A stretch of DNA of 64,000 nucleotides from Galbula dea (GCA_013399015.1 VWZX01001040.1:1715726-1779725), one strand, 5' to 3'. Shown: positions 1 through 14,280, counted from the first letter of the stretch. Translations and numbers: made by a program. Notes: a model not told the origin generated them from the sequence alone.

Positions 1-3000
1 TAGGGAATCTCACCTTTCTATCACTGTCATTTTTAAACAAGCTATTATGCTGCTGATCGTGGCTGCTCATATAAAGGCAGAATAGACATCCTTTGAAGTG
101 AATCAAAAAGCATTCCTAGTATTGAATGAAATCAGTTATGTGATCAATGGTCTTCTGAGGCTGACATTCTGCCCCAATGGTGGCAAGTCCAGAATACATT
201 TATTTGGTTCTTCTTCTTTCTGGGGGCATGGTGATGGGTAGCAGGGAACTGAACCATCACTGTTGAAGACACTGCACCAGCCAGAGTGGCACAATGACTG
301 TACATAGCATTTTCTTCCCTGTGCCCTCAAAACTTAGAATTATCTATTGCTGAGAAGCTACCTTTGCCTTTTAGTGTTGTGCATTCCATTGTGTATAAAC
401 CAAAGCTCAACCAAAGTGTGTTTGTGAAATAGCTCCAACATTAACCTACACTGATCCCACAAAAAAGACAACAGAGTTTCAGTCCCATGGTCCCCATATA
501 GAAAATGCATGCCTAATACAGACAATATAAAACAGAAAATCATTAAAACTACTTCAAGAATCTTTTAGTACAATGACAAACAGATTATACACCTGTGAAC
601 ATCTGTGTGGAAGAGTTAAGAATATCAGTTGAAAGACAGGCATCATGAAACTCCAGTGGCTTCTAAGAAGAGGGTGATGCAACATCTTTTGTGAACACTC
701 ATTTAAGTTTGACATGGACTTGGTGAATAGGGCAGCATGTCATTAAATAATATAATACAGGGAGCTGGCCAGCTCAGCATATTAGCAATGGAAGTTTTCA
801 TTTCTAGTTTATCAATCTGAATACAATTTAGACTCGAATCCAGCCAAACACTCCTAGGTCTATATGGAGTCGGGGCTCTAGACCCACTTCCTAGACAGCA
901 TCACTGAATTATCACTAAAGCTAACCAACCTGATTGCATTTTGAGGATTGAAATGGTCATTAGTACCTTTCTCTTCCACCAATATTGGGTTTTGAGGGGT
1001 CACGACAGGCAGTTTAGAAAGGGAAACTTCCTTCATTTTTGCCAAGCCCTTATCTCTTCTGGGAATAATCAACCTTACTGGGTTTTAAACTCAAAATCTC
1101 TCACAAGCTCCAAACACACTAAATCCCTTTATAAATCCACCTTGACCATTTAATCTACTAACAGACCTGCCACAGCCACACAGAAAACTGCTTCTTATTA
1201 GTGTGAAAGCAGTAGGGGAAGGAGGAATGAATGCAGGAGCCTTTCACAAAATGTTCCTCTTTCCATTTAGCTAGGAAGTGAAAACACCATGAGTACATTT
1301 CAAAAAGAAAGACATAATCCTCGTTGAGAAAACTCTTTAGTACAAACAGAAAGTTGTTCCTTTCATAGATTTCTTTCTTCTCCTCAGTGTACTGGCAAGT
1401 GTTTAGTAGTGCTGGGTATTTAATTTCTTTATTTTTCCATTTCTTTCTTCAGCTCTGACACCCAGGCACTTGCCAGATATATATTGAAGCTCCACATTGC
1501 AAACAGACCCCTTTGTTAAGCTGCATTTTATGGGCCTTGTTTCCAGAGACAGACAATGCTCTGACCTCTTGAATCATAGCTCCTTTAACAAGAAGGATTT
1601 TCGCACCTATCAAGGACAACCTGATAATACTGGTGAGAACCCTGGAATCGAGCACGGAAAACCATAATGCTATTTATGAGTGAGCAAAATAAGGGAAAGA
1701 TTAAAGAACACTTTGAACTTTGAAATTAGCAATGAGCTTGCCATTTAAGTCTGACAAGAGCTCTGGGTTGTGCTAAATGATAAATACAACAGGAATGAAA
1801 AACTCCTTCCTGTGCCATTCTACATGCTGTTTCTCTCAGTTCATTTTCATACATCTCCTTCAAAAAACGAACAAAGAGTACTTGAAAGCCACCACAGGTC
1901 TGGCAAATTCATTACCTTTATCATCTGAACTAACTGAAGCCTCTACCTATAACATTGCCAGTATTTTGGATTCTGTCACAAAGCTTGCATTATTAGCATT
2001 ATATATAAAGCTTAAGCTTGTTACCTGATGAGAGGAGAATCTCATCTGGAGTATAAATAAAACAGCTTCGGTGTGTAATCATTAAGAACAAAACCATAAA
2101 TTATATTCATTCTTGTTTTCTAATATATACAAGATTTGCAATTGTATTATCTCATTATTATGGCAAACTCCAAATTTGGATGCAAAGGCTATGAGTAGAT
2201 TTCACACCCACCCATGTCTGGGGTCCAACATTCCCTAATCTCATTTCTTGGTAAGATCTGTCCTGTCCACAGACCAGAAGTGAAGGTTTCCAGTGTGTAA
2301 CTGCAGTTCTCTTAGGTGTCTATATATTTCAATTACTATTACAAAACTGACATATTTTGCCTCGACTTCACTCCTATTTCAGGATTAAGAAGTGTGCATC
2401 ATCAGCCAACTGAAGTGCAAAATTTATTCTTCAGTCAGAAGTCTTTGTGTCTCAAAGTATCTGTCTCACTGGGTATTACGACACGGGATACGATTATAAA
2501 TGTATTATTTCATTTCTCCATGCCTGTACCTAATATTCTGAGTTTTCATATTCTGCCTGACAAGTATAGGGCAACATGTCATCACACAAGAAAAACTAAA
2601 AGTCCCAGCTTAAGCTATGTCATGGGTTGGAAAATATGTCAATCTACAGACAAAGAATTCCCCACAGTGCTGAAGATCATCTCCCTGCATGTGTCAAGCT
2701 AAAACCTCCGCTGGTGAATGCACCCTGTTTCAGGTGGCACTTCTCCCATTGGGATGCAAATAGAAACTTTGGGATTTTTAAGTAGTACTGAAATGTATGT
2801 AAAGTCTCTAACAAACTGTGTTGTGAATCCACAGCTGTTACTTTACTGTTGCTAGATCACACCAGAAACTACATCAAGAAAGAAACTGAAAGGTCAGAGC
2901 TCTTTTAATGATCGTTTTAGAGCTGGACAGGAGCAGGGTACTCTCTGTGCCCCAGGGTTTATCTCTTAGGTCACAAACAAGTGTACTGCTCTGTGAGATG

Positions 3001-6000
3001 GATGGTGCTGGCAGAGCCATCACACAGGCAGGCCATGGAGACAGACATCTTCTTGTCTCTCTATTTTTCATTTAACAGAAAAATGTTATCTTTCCAACAT
3101 TCAGCTGCAGAGTCAAGCAAGACAGTAGAATAATTTATCAGGCAATCCCTTTAAGCATCTCTCAGACATCAGTAAATAGGAATGTCTCAGTGGAGCACAA
3201 ACAATTTTAGGTCCCTGCCTCCTTCCCAAATCTAAGTTCCCCCAGAGAACTATGTGCTCTCTTATTGGGCACAGATGTTAAATGTCAATGATCAGCATCT
3301 TCTTAATAGGAAACAGGCTTGTCTGGAGGAAATTTGCAGACCTTTGCCACCTGCAAGGCAGTAAATAAATAGATTCATTTTTGGGTTTTTTTCCAGAATC
3401 CTTCAGAACAATATGAAGATTAGGCCACTACTGACCCAACAAGAAGCTTCCCACAAAATGCACAGAAGCCTCAAGTACTTTCAGAATCTATGTAATAATT
3501 GTACACTTTATTTAAAAAAACATATCTGAAAGATTTGGTCATTGAATTGCTCCTTCTGATTGTTTGGCATCAGTTTTTTCTACCATGCAGGGACACTTCC
3601 CCTTGTGGCCCCTGCCAGGTACAACATCTTTGCAAAGTATGTTCTCCATTAGGCTAGCCAGAAAACATTTTCCCTCTGTTGTTCACCTTAGTTTTCTTAA
3701 CCTCTAACCTTCTGCATTTCATTATTCTGTCTAAATAAAACAGAACTGTATTTTTTAAAAGTGTGTGTAAGGGAAGAAGAAGGACCTGTGTACTCCCTTT
3801 GGTATAGATGAAAGTCCTTTGCTCTCCTGAGTCACCAACTAGCAGAGATCCAGCCACATGGGTTAAAGGAAACCCTCTCTTTCTTGAAACAGCAACAGAA
3901 TGAAACACAGAGCCTTTTCCTCACCTACTCTGTGGAGTTAATCCATTAACTCTCCTTTTCCTTCTGCCTCCTTTCTTTGGATTTCTAGGTCAAGCTACCA
4001 GGTTTCCTTCTACTAACCAAGAGAGAGGATTCACCACAGTTTCCAAGCAATCATGTGCTACGAATCAACCACAGCTTTTACAGAACTTATCATATAGAAA
4101 GGCATGTTCAAAAGACGGCTGCAAGGGCCAGATGTGGAGGGCTGCAAGAGATGCACTGCAAGATGACAAGCTAAGTCATCCAGGAGCTTCAAGGCAGCAG
4201 AGGTCAGATGAGCAGGGCCTCAAGGGAGGACAAAACCTGAATTCTCAGCAGGCACTGGGATCCAGTGCAGACAGCTACAAACACCACACAGTGCATGCAA
4301 CCGTGCTTAGAGATCCACTGCAACAGTGCTGGGAAAGGTCTGTGAGGGATGCTGATAAAAGGCTTTCTCTAGCCTCTTTTTTTAAGATCTTTATTCAGAC
4401 TACACTCATTTGGGGTTAACTATCAGCCAGTTTGCAGGTGGTAACACCATGGCTTTACCATTCATTTATTTGCTACAAGGCCCAGGATGGTGCATTTCCA
4501 GCATTTGCTGGTAGCTCTCTCTGTTGGCATTCTATAACCTCTCAACTCTGCCTCCTGACCACCACTGACTCTTCCCTTTCCTCTGTATTTCTTCCTCTCT
4601 TTACTTCAAGGTCTGTCAGGAGCCTAAAAAGTGGGAGCATCCTCATTACCATTCCAGATGCAAAGTTGTCTTTTCTGTCACCACCTAGACAGTATTATCT
4701 TTATTTCAACACCTCTGAATACTCTCATTAGGCTGTTTCCTCTCAGGTCTGTGATTTGTTTTCTGCTGTAGCTAAATGTTGTAAAAAGACCTCACTACCA
4801 GGTAGACAACCTTCCCCAGCCACCCCTCCAGTTGTCTTTGATGTAGCATACTGGGTTTCTCTGAAATCTGCTAGAAACAGAAAGGTGCTTGGTAGCCATG
4901 CATCCTTCTGGTGTATTCCTTTACAAAAATCCCAACCCAGCTGCAAGCCTTTCTCTCCCCATGCAAATTACCACTCTGAATGACAATTAAGCTTCCCCTG
5001 TTATCTGCATGAAGTGAGGGCATGGGTACCCATAAGGTTATCAGTTACACTTCAAAATTTCTGCTTTTTAATCCCATTTGTCACCCTTCACACCCCCTTA
5101 TTTTAGTTAATGTCTGAGCAGCCGTGTTTGCTAATCTGATTCATTGTTTTAGACTAAAATGCTGGGTCTTCAAGATCTGTGGGAAAAGTTGCCTTTATCT
5201 CTCTTTCTTTCTGGGATAACATGCACTCTATCAGTTTTTCCCATAAACCTTCTGTTCCTGAGATAACTGGTCTTAGTGTGGTAAGCAGCCCCTTTAGATG
5301 CACCTCCTCCAGCTGACTAAACCATCTACACAACACTTGAGGGAAGGAGAACGAAACCAGATGCGTCCTTACCAGTCTCACACACCTTTTCTAACCTTAA
5401 CACAGCACACTTCTGTTGGTGCACCTCTACTAGACAGACTGCCCCAGTAGAAGTGTTCTACAAGTGAAGTTGAGCTATTCAGTCCTGTGAAAGCCTACTG
5501 ACTTGTCTCTTTCACATGCTCATACTCTAAATTGAAATCCCACTACCACTGGAAACTAATTTAGTGCCTGAACTGTGAGATGCAAACTCACTGTTGGAGC
5601 TTTGCTAACAGAAACCATAACCTCCCACTTGCACATCTGTGTACATTTAGTGATGCAAAAGAGTAAAACAGAGGTTCCTGGTCAGCTTGACTTTTCTCTC
5701 ACTGCAAGCGAGCCTATTAGATGATGCTAACAGGACATCTAAAACCAACCACTTTCCACCTCCCCTACTTTCTCTGCTAGAGACAGGAATGAAAAGTCAC
5801 AAGGAAATAACAGCTTTGTTTTTTAAATTGGCTGTATTTTACATTGTGTTTGGTGCTGTCAGAGTTTTCCTTCAACATCAATATTAAATATAATTTGAAA
5901 ATGTTTTCAGATGTTCCCTTTTTCACAACCAAAACACATGAGCTGATCATCAAGGCTTACCCTTTGCTGAAGGGACTCAGAAGTTTTAGCTGTTGCAGTA

Positions 6001-6310
6001 CACATCAGTTAGAAATCCCTACCCAACAGCTGGCTGTCTGCTGTCATGTCACACTACTCCAAAAGGGCACTGTCACCATTGCTTTTATTAGCACAACTCA
6101 AGTACTACTTCTGTATAACTAAACAGAATAAATCCATGAGATAACACCTAAAGGTAAATACCTCACAAGGATGCAACATCTCTGAAAGATTTTTGTTTGG
6201 AAGAGCACAGCTCTCAAGAACAGGAGTCCTAACTGCCCAGCTGCCACTCCTTTGCCTTTGGTGAATGCAGAGACATCTAACTAGCCACACGATGGAGCCT
6301 TTGGTGTCAC
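1..6310. other. Non-coding stretch, no feature recognised
   Basis: No reading frame longer than about 100 codons occurs, and none of the short ones resembles a family I know. No interspersed repeat was recognised. The sequence is AT-rich with scattered A/T runs and is CpG-poor, as expected for vertebrate intron or intergenic DNA. The part around 4090-4400 is somewhat richer in G and C, but I could not assign it. Confidence 0.6.
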
Positions 6311-7024
6311 CACAGAATGGCTACGCTGGAAAGAATCTTCAGCGACCACCTACTCTACCCCTCCTGCCACTTGCAGGGACATCTCCCACTAGATCAGGTT
6401 GCTCAAAGCCCTGTGCCCTTGACCTTGAACATATTCAGGGATGGAATATCCACAGTTTCTCTGGGCAACCTATTCCTGTGTCTCACCACCCTCATCGTAA
6501 AGAATTTTTTCCTTATATCTGACCTAAAGATTTTAATCCCACTTTTAATTTAAACCCTTTAGCCCTTCTCCTGTCATTACAGGCCTTGCTAAAAGGCCTT
6601 TCTTCACCTTCCTTATAGGCCTCCTTTAACATACTGAAAGGTTGCAGTAAGGTCTCCTCAGAGCCTTCTTTTCTCCAGGCTGAGCAACCCCAACTCTCTC
6701 AGCGTCTCTTCAGAGCAGAGGTGTTCCAGCTCTCAGATCATTTTTGTGGCCTCCTCTGGACCTACTCCTCCAACAGATCCATGTCTTTTTTGTGCTGGGG
6801 ATCCCAAAGCTGATGCATTACTCCAGGTGGGGTCTCACAAGAGCAGAGCAGAGGGGGAAGAATCACCTCCCTCAACCTGCTGGCCATGCTTCTTTTTAGG
6901 CAGCCCAGGATGTGATTGGCTTTCTGGGCTGCAAGCACACATTGCTGGCTCATATTTAACTTTGCATCTACCAATATCCCCAACTCCTTCTCTGCAGGGG
7001 TGCTCTCAATCCATTCATCAGCAA
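6311..7024 (-). repeat. CR1 LINE fragment (ORF2 C-terminal part and 3' UTR)
   Basis: This is a 5'-truncated CR1 non-LTR retrotransposon read on the minus strand. Its 3' end is at the low coordinate, at the CACAGAATGG motif. Towards higher coordinates come the short 3' UTR, the ORF2 C-terminal tail, and the region just after the reverse-transcriptase core. A minus frame at 6762-6983 keeps LNMSQQCVLAAQKANHILG and KKDMDLLEE, both typical of CR1 ORF2. The remainder is split by frameshifts and stops, so the copy is dead. The high-coordinate end near 7022 is the usual random 5' truncation. No target-site duplication was confirmed. Confidence 0.93.
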
Positions 7025-10000
7025 TAATCTCTCTTTTCTATTCATTCAAGTCAGGAATTTCTAAAGATTTTGAACCAAATAAATACAAGGAAACATGGTG
7101 TGATGAAAAATCTTAAGCAGGCAGCAAACAAATTGTATTGGTCATCTCAAACAGAATAGAACTAAAATTTTTATACCATCTACCATGCTGCTCTAATTTT
7201 AGGCTATTTTAAAGAGTTCTGAGATATTTTATTGGTACTGTTTTCCATATGGCCTATAAAACCAGGTCACCTTAATGCTCTTAAGGCCAACTGTGCATAC
7301 CCTAGAAGCAAAGGGATATTGTAACTGCTGTATTTTAAAACCTGTAACATCTCCAAAATAGTTCTTAAACATATAAAAAGGGTGTTTTATTAAAATTCCA
7401 GGTATGTTGGCACTTTGCAGGATTAGAAGCAAATGTGTGTATTCTGGTAATGTTATTTTCCAAAAAAAAAAAAGGTGCCTTTATGTAGTTCTTGATTTTG
7501 GAAATTACCTAATGCAGGCAAAGTGATTACTATTTGAAAAAGAAGCATGCAGCTTGTGCTTATGGTCTGTAGACCCCACCCAACACACTCATAACCACTC
7601 AAGGCAAATACTTGTACCTCTGAAAAATCACATCCACTTCATTACTACTCTCTACATGTCAGCCTTTCTGCATACAATGAAAGTGATGCCAGGATCAGAG
7701 TCACAGGAACAAAAAAAAAAAATCTATACAGATTCTAAAGCATAACAATAGTGAGAGGAGCAGAAAATAGACAAGATTAAAGGAGTATAAAAGGCACAAT
7801 CCAAGGGATCTAAGGCTTGCAGAAGAATGCACGCGTGTCTGAGAGGCACTGTGTGACAAGGCTTTTAGATTATAGAACACACAAACACACTCACCTCAAG
7901 ATAAAGTGACAAGGCTGTGTATGCAGTGCTAATGCTGGTATTGCCTGAATTTGAGCATAAAAATAGGTGGAGAACAGTATTCTCAGGTTTTTTCTTCACT
8001 CAAGACTGCAGAAAGAAGTGCTAGAAAGAAAACTCCATCTATAACACCAAAGTCCAGAGGGCCCTTTTTCTACTGAACTATAATGACTACAAATCAAAAG
8101 TATTTGTCTTAAATGTTCTTTTTTCAGAGCTGGACAACTTTCCTTGCAGAGGTCATACAATAAATCAGATAAAAGGTCTTCAAGGAGTCATATTGTGAGC
8201 ACCAAGCCAGTCTTCACTGGAGGATGCAAAATCACTTCTTGTCATGGAAGTACTTCTATGATAAATTTCAGCTTCTTACTCTTGCAATCCTACTGATACT
8301 ACCTAGCTCTGAAAAACCCTACAGACCATCTTCAGAGATTTTATTCACCCCTCTTGTAACCAGATAAGTTCCCTTGAGATTTCTCAGAAATATTTATCTT
8401 TAGAGGAGAGGAAACCCCTAAGTTTTTTGCTGAGTCTGACAAGGTAGCAAAATTAAGTGACTTGAAAGCAGGTTATTAAACTGAGAACACTTCAGTAACT
8501 GTAGATCCTGAAGAAACTGACACCACATATGTATGTCAAATACACACATGTAAAGATTCATGTAACAGGAAGGCAAAAATGTGTGCCATTAGGTAGGAAT
8601 CTACATCAGTTCCAGCTGGCTGAAGTTTCCTCTGTGCTATGCCTTAGAGATCTTCCCTCTGGTAAAGGATTCAGAGACTGCTCAACAGAGGGGATGCTGT
8701 TACCCATAATGCAGGTACTAAACCAACATATTCAGATGTGCATTTCAACACAAGAATTACATAATGAACCTATTCTTGATTTAGTATGCCCTTCCTATCC
8801 TTTGAGAACAGAGCTTTGGCTTCACAGAGGAAGCCTAACATATGAAATCAGAGTGTGGATTGGAAGCAAGAGGACAACTTCAGTATGATGGAAAAGTAAT
8901 CATTTTGTTTTCTTGTGAAATCTGAAATGAGACTGGCTAATTAGATGTGGGTAATGTGTCCTGTCCCCAAAGACAATGAGCATTAGGGGTTTTGTCCAAA
9001 AGAACATGTCAGAAGCAGATTTTCCAACAGCTACATTGAAGTTGAATATGTAAAAACCTGTCTCAATCTAAAGCAACACCAAAAAGCCAATTAACTGTCC
9101 AAAAGCAACTGTCCTTTGACATATCACTTGCAGAGACCATAAACCTGAAAGGATACCACAAACCTGCCTCCTCCTACTCAACCAGGTTTAAAGACAAGCT
9201 GAAAGAGTGTGGTCACTTCATAGAGAGAAACAAAGGAAAACATGGCCCACCTCTATAGTCTTCTTTTCTGAACACCTTTTCCTTGTGAAATTCCAGAGAA
9301 GATTCACTTGTTTGGTAGGGAAAACAGGAGATGGGCAATGTACTGGGGCTGCTTTTCTGAGTGCTTCAGGGACACAGTCCCAAGTTCCAACTGTCACATA
9401 ACCCTTGTGATGGGTTGAAGGGGATAGACAGAGAAGCACTCCCATCACTCCTGCAGTTTTCTTGAAAATTCCTGGCTAAATATTCCTTTGTTTAGGGACA
9501 AACTTCTCACTGTAAGTTCAGCAGATCTACTCAACTGCCAAAGACAGGTTCCCAAAAGCTGAACTCCAACCAATACATTTGGACACCAAAAGTGACCCAT
9601 TCCTCATAAGCACAGAATAGATTCCACTGAAAACAGTATGAGAAACAAATGTTTCATGCTCCTGGAAACAGCAGATGAGGTATCAGTAGAGAAACAATAA
9701 CTTAAAACTATGAAAGGAAGAATAATGCTACTGTGATTTCCATGGAGAAGTTAGATCAAATAATCAAAAAGATCACTACAGGCATTGTTGTTAACCAGCA
9801 TCAGCAAATACCTGCAGGAATGGCAGGTCTGTTGTGTAATAATGGAGGTGAAGCCCTTTTTTAAAACAACTTGGTATTTACATATCTTCATTAATAGTAA
9901 ACCACATTAATGAGCAAGAGCTGGTGCAGCAGGGAACCTCTCAGAGGCTCTTGGGGGATCCATTAAGATAGACTTACTTGAAATAAAGCTGTTCAAATGG

Positions 10001-10675
10001 ACATGTGGAATCCAGGGCAAGGGATATTCCCTGTTTAAAGGAATGGTTGCTTCTCAAACTGCTGAGCTTTCTAGACTTGTTTTAGAAGCAAATTATAAGT
10101 AAAATTCTAAAAGAAATGGAAGGCCTGAACTGCAGTTTTTCCACCTGTTGCTGACTGCCACTTATAATGAAGGAATACATCAACCTGAGAAGGTGACCTT
10201 GCATCACTGAGCAAAATGGGAAGTTTCACATGGGAAGTGGTGACAATCATTTTGTTATTCAGAGATGGTTTGCCAAAAATCTGCCTCCCACAAGGTCCAG
10301 AACAGAGACTGTCTTTGCTGAACACAAGCATTACTGGATAAATGGCAGATGCTACCAGCAATAAAATCTGGAAACTAGGGTGAATCAGGACATGAAAAAA
10401 ATGTAATGGCTTAGTCTAAATACTCATCTTGGAAAGGTTTACTTGAGGAGCATCCCCAAAGATCCTAAGTAAGATATGTTCTCCTGCCAACAAGTGTTGT
10501 GCAAACAGTCTAATTAGGAGATGTTCTCTGCTGCCAGAGGCAGGCTGCTTCACAACTTGGTATTTTTGCCAAATCACTGTAAAGGAGAAGTGTCCCAATC
10601 TTTGTTAAGATGCCTACTGTGGTTTCTCTTATTGAAATGCTAGACATTTTTCTCAACAGACCCCTCTAGGTAGCA
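7025..10675. other. Non-coding stretch, nothing recognised
   Basis: There is no gene-like frame and no recognisable transposon. A run of about 12 A occurs at 7460-7472 and another A run near 7711. A short minus-strand segment at 9973-10025 has an exon-like frame followed by a GTAAGT donor, but its acceptor is weak, so I do not call it an exon. Confidence 0.55.
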
Positions 10676-10800
10676 TTTGAGTTAATCTTCTAATTAATCC
10701 ACTTGGCAATATCATTAATCAAAGGCGGATTCTCCGATTTTGCCCTGCTTATTACAAGACCCCTTCCATTTCCACTCCTCTGCTAGATTTAATTAACACT
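10676..10800. promoter_or_regulatory. Possible conserved non-coding (enhancer-like) element
   Basis: A block of complex, repeat-free sequence carries closely packed homeodomain-type cores (TAATTA at 10691-10696, ATTAAT near 10714, TTTAATTAA near 10790). It also carries an ATCAAAGG match to the TCF/LEF consensus at 10718-10725, and the CpG in GCGGATTCTCCG is retained. This texture is typical of deeply conserved vertebrate non-coding elements. It rests on motif texture only; conservation was not tested. Confidence 0.2.
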
Positions 10801-12224
10801 GTAGCTTGTTGAAACTCCTTCCTCTTCTGTCCTACAAAGACTGATGTTACTTTTGCTGTGAACAGCTATAACAGCTATGCTTCCACCAGCTAGGATATAT
10901 TCACTCACTGCACAAGATAGCAGCTAAAGAAGCGAGAGTTCTCAAGTCAGACTGATCTCAAACAAGTTAGTGTGGAAGTGAAATTGGAAGAAGAATGAAG
11001 AAAGAGATGCTCTTAGGTGGCACACAGCTGTCTTGCCTGAAATTTACAATTAGTTTTCCATAATACCTCCTTTTTAGAGCATCATTATCACAGAATAACT
11101 TACAACCAGCCTCACCAGTTGCATTGTCTCTTGCAAGTTTATATAAAAAACGTTGCAGCAAGAAACATTGATTAAAAACACACTACAAGAGTAAAAAGCA
11201 CTGAGACCCCAGTGCTACAAGAGACAGACAGGTTCCAGCACCAACCTGCAGAAGAAACAGTGGTTCCACATGCAGCCTCCCCAACTTTTTCAGCAACCTC
11301 CAGGGCTGAGCAAAGACAGATCTCAAAGGATTCCAAAGAGAGTTTCTTTCTGGGTTGAAAGATGACTTCTAGGATCCAAGGAGAACAGGGGAGGATCATT
11401 AAAAGACAGTAAATTCTCTTGAGGACACAAAAAAGCAGTAGACAACTCTCAGCTACTGAAGACTGCTAGAATTGAACACATTTCTTTGGTTAGGTACAGC
11501 TACCTTATCATTACAGAAGGCTGAGACCAGAAAACTCTTTCTAAGCTCAGAAAGTATACTAACATCTACAGACATCTTCCAGATTACTATAAATGCAAAA
11601 AAAAATTCACCAATACCATGCTAATTTGCACAACATTAATTTATGTAAACATTACCAAGGCAGTATTGAGAATTGTAAAGTTCAGGCTAACATCCTTCCA
11701 CTGTGCCTGAATGAAGCAGGAACCTGAAGAAAGCAAGAGAGAGGTAGCAAATTGTTTGTAGTAACATTTAACCTCAAGTGGATTTTATTCTCAAAGCAAG
11801 AAAGTAAAAGGAGAGTGGAGAAGGGGCTTATGCTGACAGTGTTGATGGTCCATTAACTACAGAGCAGCTTTGCTGCCTGAATAATCAAACTCAGGCTTAA
11901 CAGCAGTACCATCTTCTCACTTTACAAGTAAAGAACAGAAGGGGCTTGATCCAGCTTATAAATTTTGAGCTTTTAGTCTGACAAGAAACAACTCATTAAT
12001 GGAGGCTGATGATCTGAAAGAATTAGTAGTATTACTGACTTACCACTTCACCCAAACATAACCTCCAGGTTCCCTAATTGCTCCTGTGTTTCTCTTCCCA
12101 CCACTTGTGCAAAAGAATCAGAGATATTAAGACCACTTTCACATCCTTGATGAAAAGAATACAAACTACCTAAGCTGAAAGCCTTTAAAAGCCCTTACAG
12201 GCTGATGGAAACAAAGTGAGGTCA

Positions 12225-12445
12225 TTATGCTCGGGTATTCTTCTCAGCTGCCCTCAGTGGGTATCACTCATCATTGCAGCACTCTGAATCATAATGGACT
12301 CCAACAGTTTAATAATGATTGCAACACCCTTCCTAATGAGGTTGGTGCTGCCCTCTGATGTGAATATTCATAAAACTGGGATGGTAATGGGTTCTGTCTT
12401 GATTAGCAGGCTGTGGTTCTGTATCAAGTTTTAGAGACCTCTCTG
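12225..12445. promoter_or_regulatory. Possible conserved non-coding element
   Basis: This repeat-free block has balanced composition and several homeodomain/POU-like cores (TCATAATGG, TTTAATAATGATTG, CCTAATGAGG, ATGTGAATATTCATAAA, TTGATTAGC). Simple-sequence runs begin only just after it, at 12449. No coding frame is preserved across it. The call comes from sequence texture, not from an alignment. Confidence 0.2.
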
Positions 12446-12448
12446 GAT

Positions 12449-12477
12449 GCAAAAAAAAAAAATAAAAAATCAAATTA
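12449..12477. repeat. A-rich low-complexity tract
   Basis: A run of about 12 A is followed by TAAAAAATCAAATTAAAT. It could be an eroded poly(A) remnant or simple slippage. No retrotransposed body is recognisable next to it. Confidence 0.7.
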
Positions 12478-13899
12478 AATCCTTGCTTCAAGCAGAGTAA
12501 ATGAATTTGACTTTAGGTGATCAAGAGGGGAAAAACTTCTAATTAGAGAGGCAAGCAATCATCTTGTTCAGTGTTCTTTCAAAGAAGGGCTATAGGGACA
12601 CAGAATCCTAATAAACCTTCCCTCAATCACCTTTTAGATAAATGTTAAGGATTAAAATTAAATGTAATTAAAGTTTGTTAATCTGATGTGGTTTCCACTG
12701 ATAGTCTTTTATTTTTTTTATTCTTTGCCCTGTTATCCTTTGCTTATTCCTGAGTCGTCCTCCTCTCTTCCTACCAGTGTCATCTCATCCAGTAGGAAAG
12801 GCAAAAAGGGAAGCTACTGCTTGGGATATCAGACCCCAGCTGCAATTAAACTGACAGATTGGCACTTGATCAGGCCACACTGCCCCCACACCTCACTCAG
12901 CAGTCACTGTTGCATCTGATTTTGCACATGGGTGTTTCCACAGCTTCCATCACCGCAGAATCAGAAATACCTCCCAAGTAATTAAAATACCAACACTTTT
13001 GTTTCCTTTTTTTTGAAGGGAAGGCTGAGCACCTTGTCCTGTCTTTGCCATTGTTGACAATTTCACCTCATCACTAGAAAAGTAAATGGAATCAGCCTCT
13101 AAATATTAGAATTTAAATTTTTGTCCCTTGAGTGAATAAAAAGACTTCTATTCCTTCCTAGGTCCTGAATGAGGCCATTACACCCTCCAGGATGTCCTTG
13201 AAGCCAGGCGACCCACAGAGCTGGAATTCATGGGATTACCCTTCTAAGGAAGAAGTTTCCTGCCTAATAAAACAAAAACTGCAGCTCCCCTGCTGTTAAT
13301 CTAGCCAGGCAGAAAGAGACTGATTGGAGCTCAGCTTCCACTCACTTTTGGAAAGGAAAAAAACCCAAACATTTATCCCTCTTTGCTCACACAAGATGCT
13401 CGTTGCACAACAGAAAAAAAGAGAGGAAAAAAATGGCCTATTTGTTCACCAGTAAAAATAGACCAGATCAGGGCTTTAATAACAATGAATAATAACAATA
13501 ATGATGATGAAGCTTCTGCACTCCAAAGTCAGAGTCACAGCAGAAAGAAGCCTGCAATAAGGAAGGGATTTCTAGCCAAACGATGTGGTGAGAGGGGAAA
13601 CAAAAGGAAGACCTGGAAGTAACTCCAGGGGTAAAGAGGTCTCTCAATCACAATACAGAGCCTGATAGAGATGCATAGTGTTTTTAAACCTCTATAAGGT
13701 GTTAATTTGAGCTTTCCATCCCGTTGCAAATACAGCTGCATGTATTGCACATCTTTAACACAGGCACAAGTCTGCCAAAAGGTAAGAAAAAACATCATCC
13801 AAGAGACATTTTTTGCTCCCCTGCTTTCCTCCATTTATAATCAGCCAGAATTAACTTGGGCTACATGTGCCTTCCCTTCCCTGCCTGGATGCTCAAAAA

Positions 13900-14280
13900 G
13901 CATGATGAAATCAGGAATTCATTACTGAATTCAGTCCTCTCTGCCGTCCCCACACTGACTTTCCCTCATTAGTGCAGACCATTTCCTTCCCTTTACTCTC
14001 CAGTGCTTCAGAGAGAGAAAATGCTGTTTGTGGGAGTGCTGTTTGCTCCTCCTGGCCAGTGACATTTTAAAACCCCCAGCACGTAGGTGCTCAATTGCAA
14101 GAGCACTCAGTATCTCGGCGAGCAGCTGCTGTGTCACTGCCAGGCCTCTCCTGCAGCAGACCTGTCACTGGCCTCTGCAGCTCGGTGCCAAGCCCACAGA
14201 ACACCAGGGGCCAGCAAGCAGATGGCTTATCTCAAAGTCTAATTATCGGTGCTGACTGAAAAGCCTGCAGCCAAGACCAG
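13900..14280. promoter_or_regulatory. GC-richer complex block, possible regulatory element
   Basis: This block is richer in G+C than its surroundings and keeps several CpGs (CTCGGCGAG, AGCACGTAGG, CAGCTCGG, TTATCGG). It contains an E-box (CAGATG near 14220) next to a GATA-type site (TTATCT near 14227) and then CTAATTATCGG. A minus-strand frame of 156 codons (14232-14702) starts inside it; this is the longest frame in the window, but it matches no family I know and I treat it as chance. Confidence 0.18.

Noticed and set aside
834..850. GACTCGAATCC resembling a tRNA T-arm
   Set aside because: No acceptor, D or anticodon stem can be formed around it.
9973..10025. Minus-strand 53-bp segment with a GTAAGT donor and an open frame
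   Set aside because: The acceptor side (TTTAAACAG) has only a weak pyrimidine tract and the product is unrecognised.
13155..13295. Acceptor-like CTTCCTAG followed by a 44-codon open frame ending in TAA
   Set aside because: The product is unrecognised, no polyadenylation signal is suitably placed after the stop, and the acceptor is ordinary.
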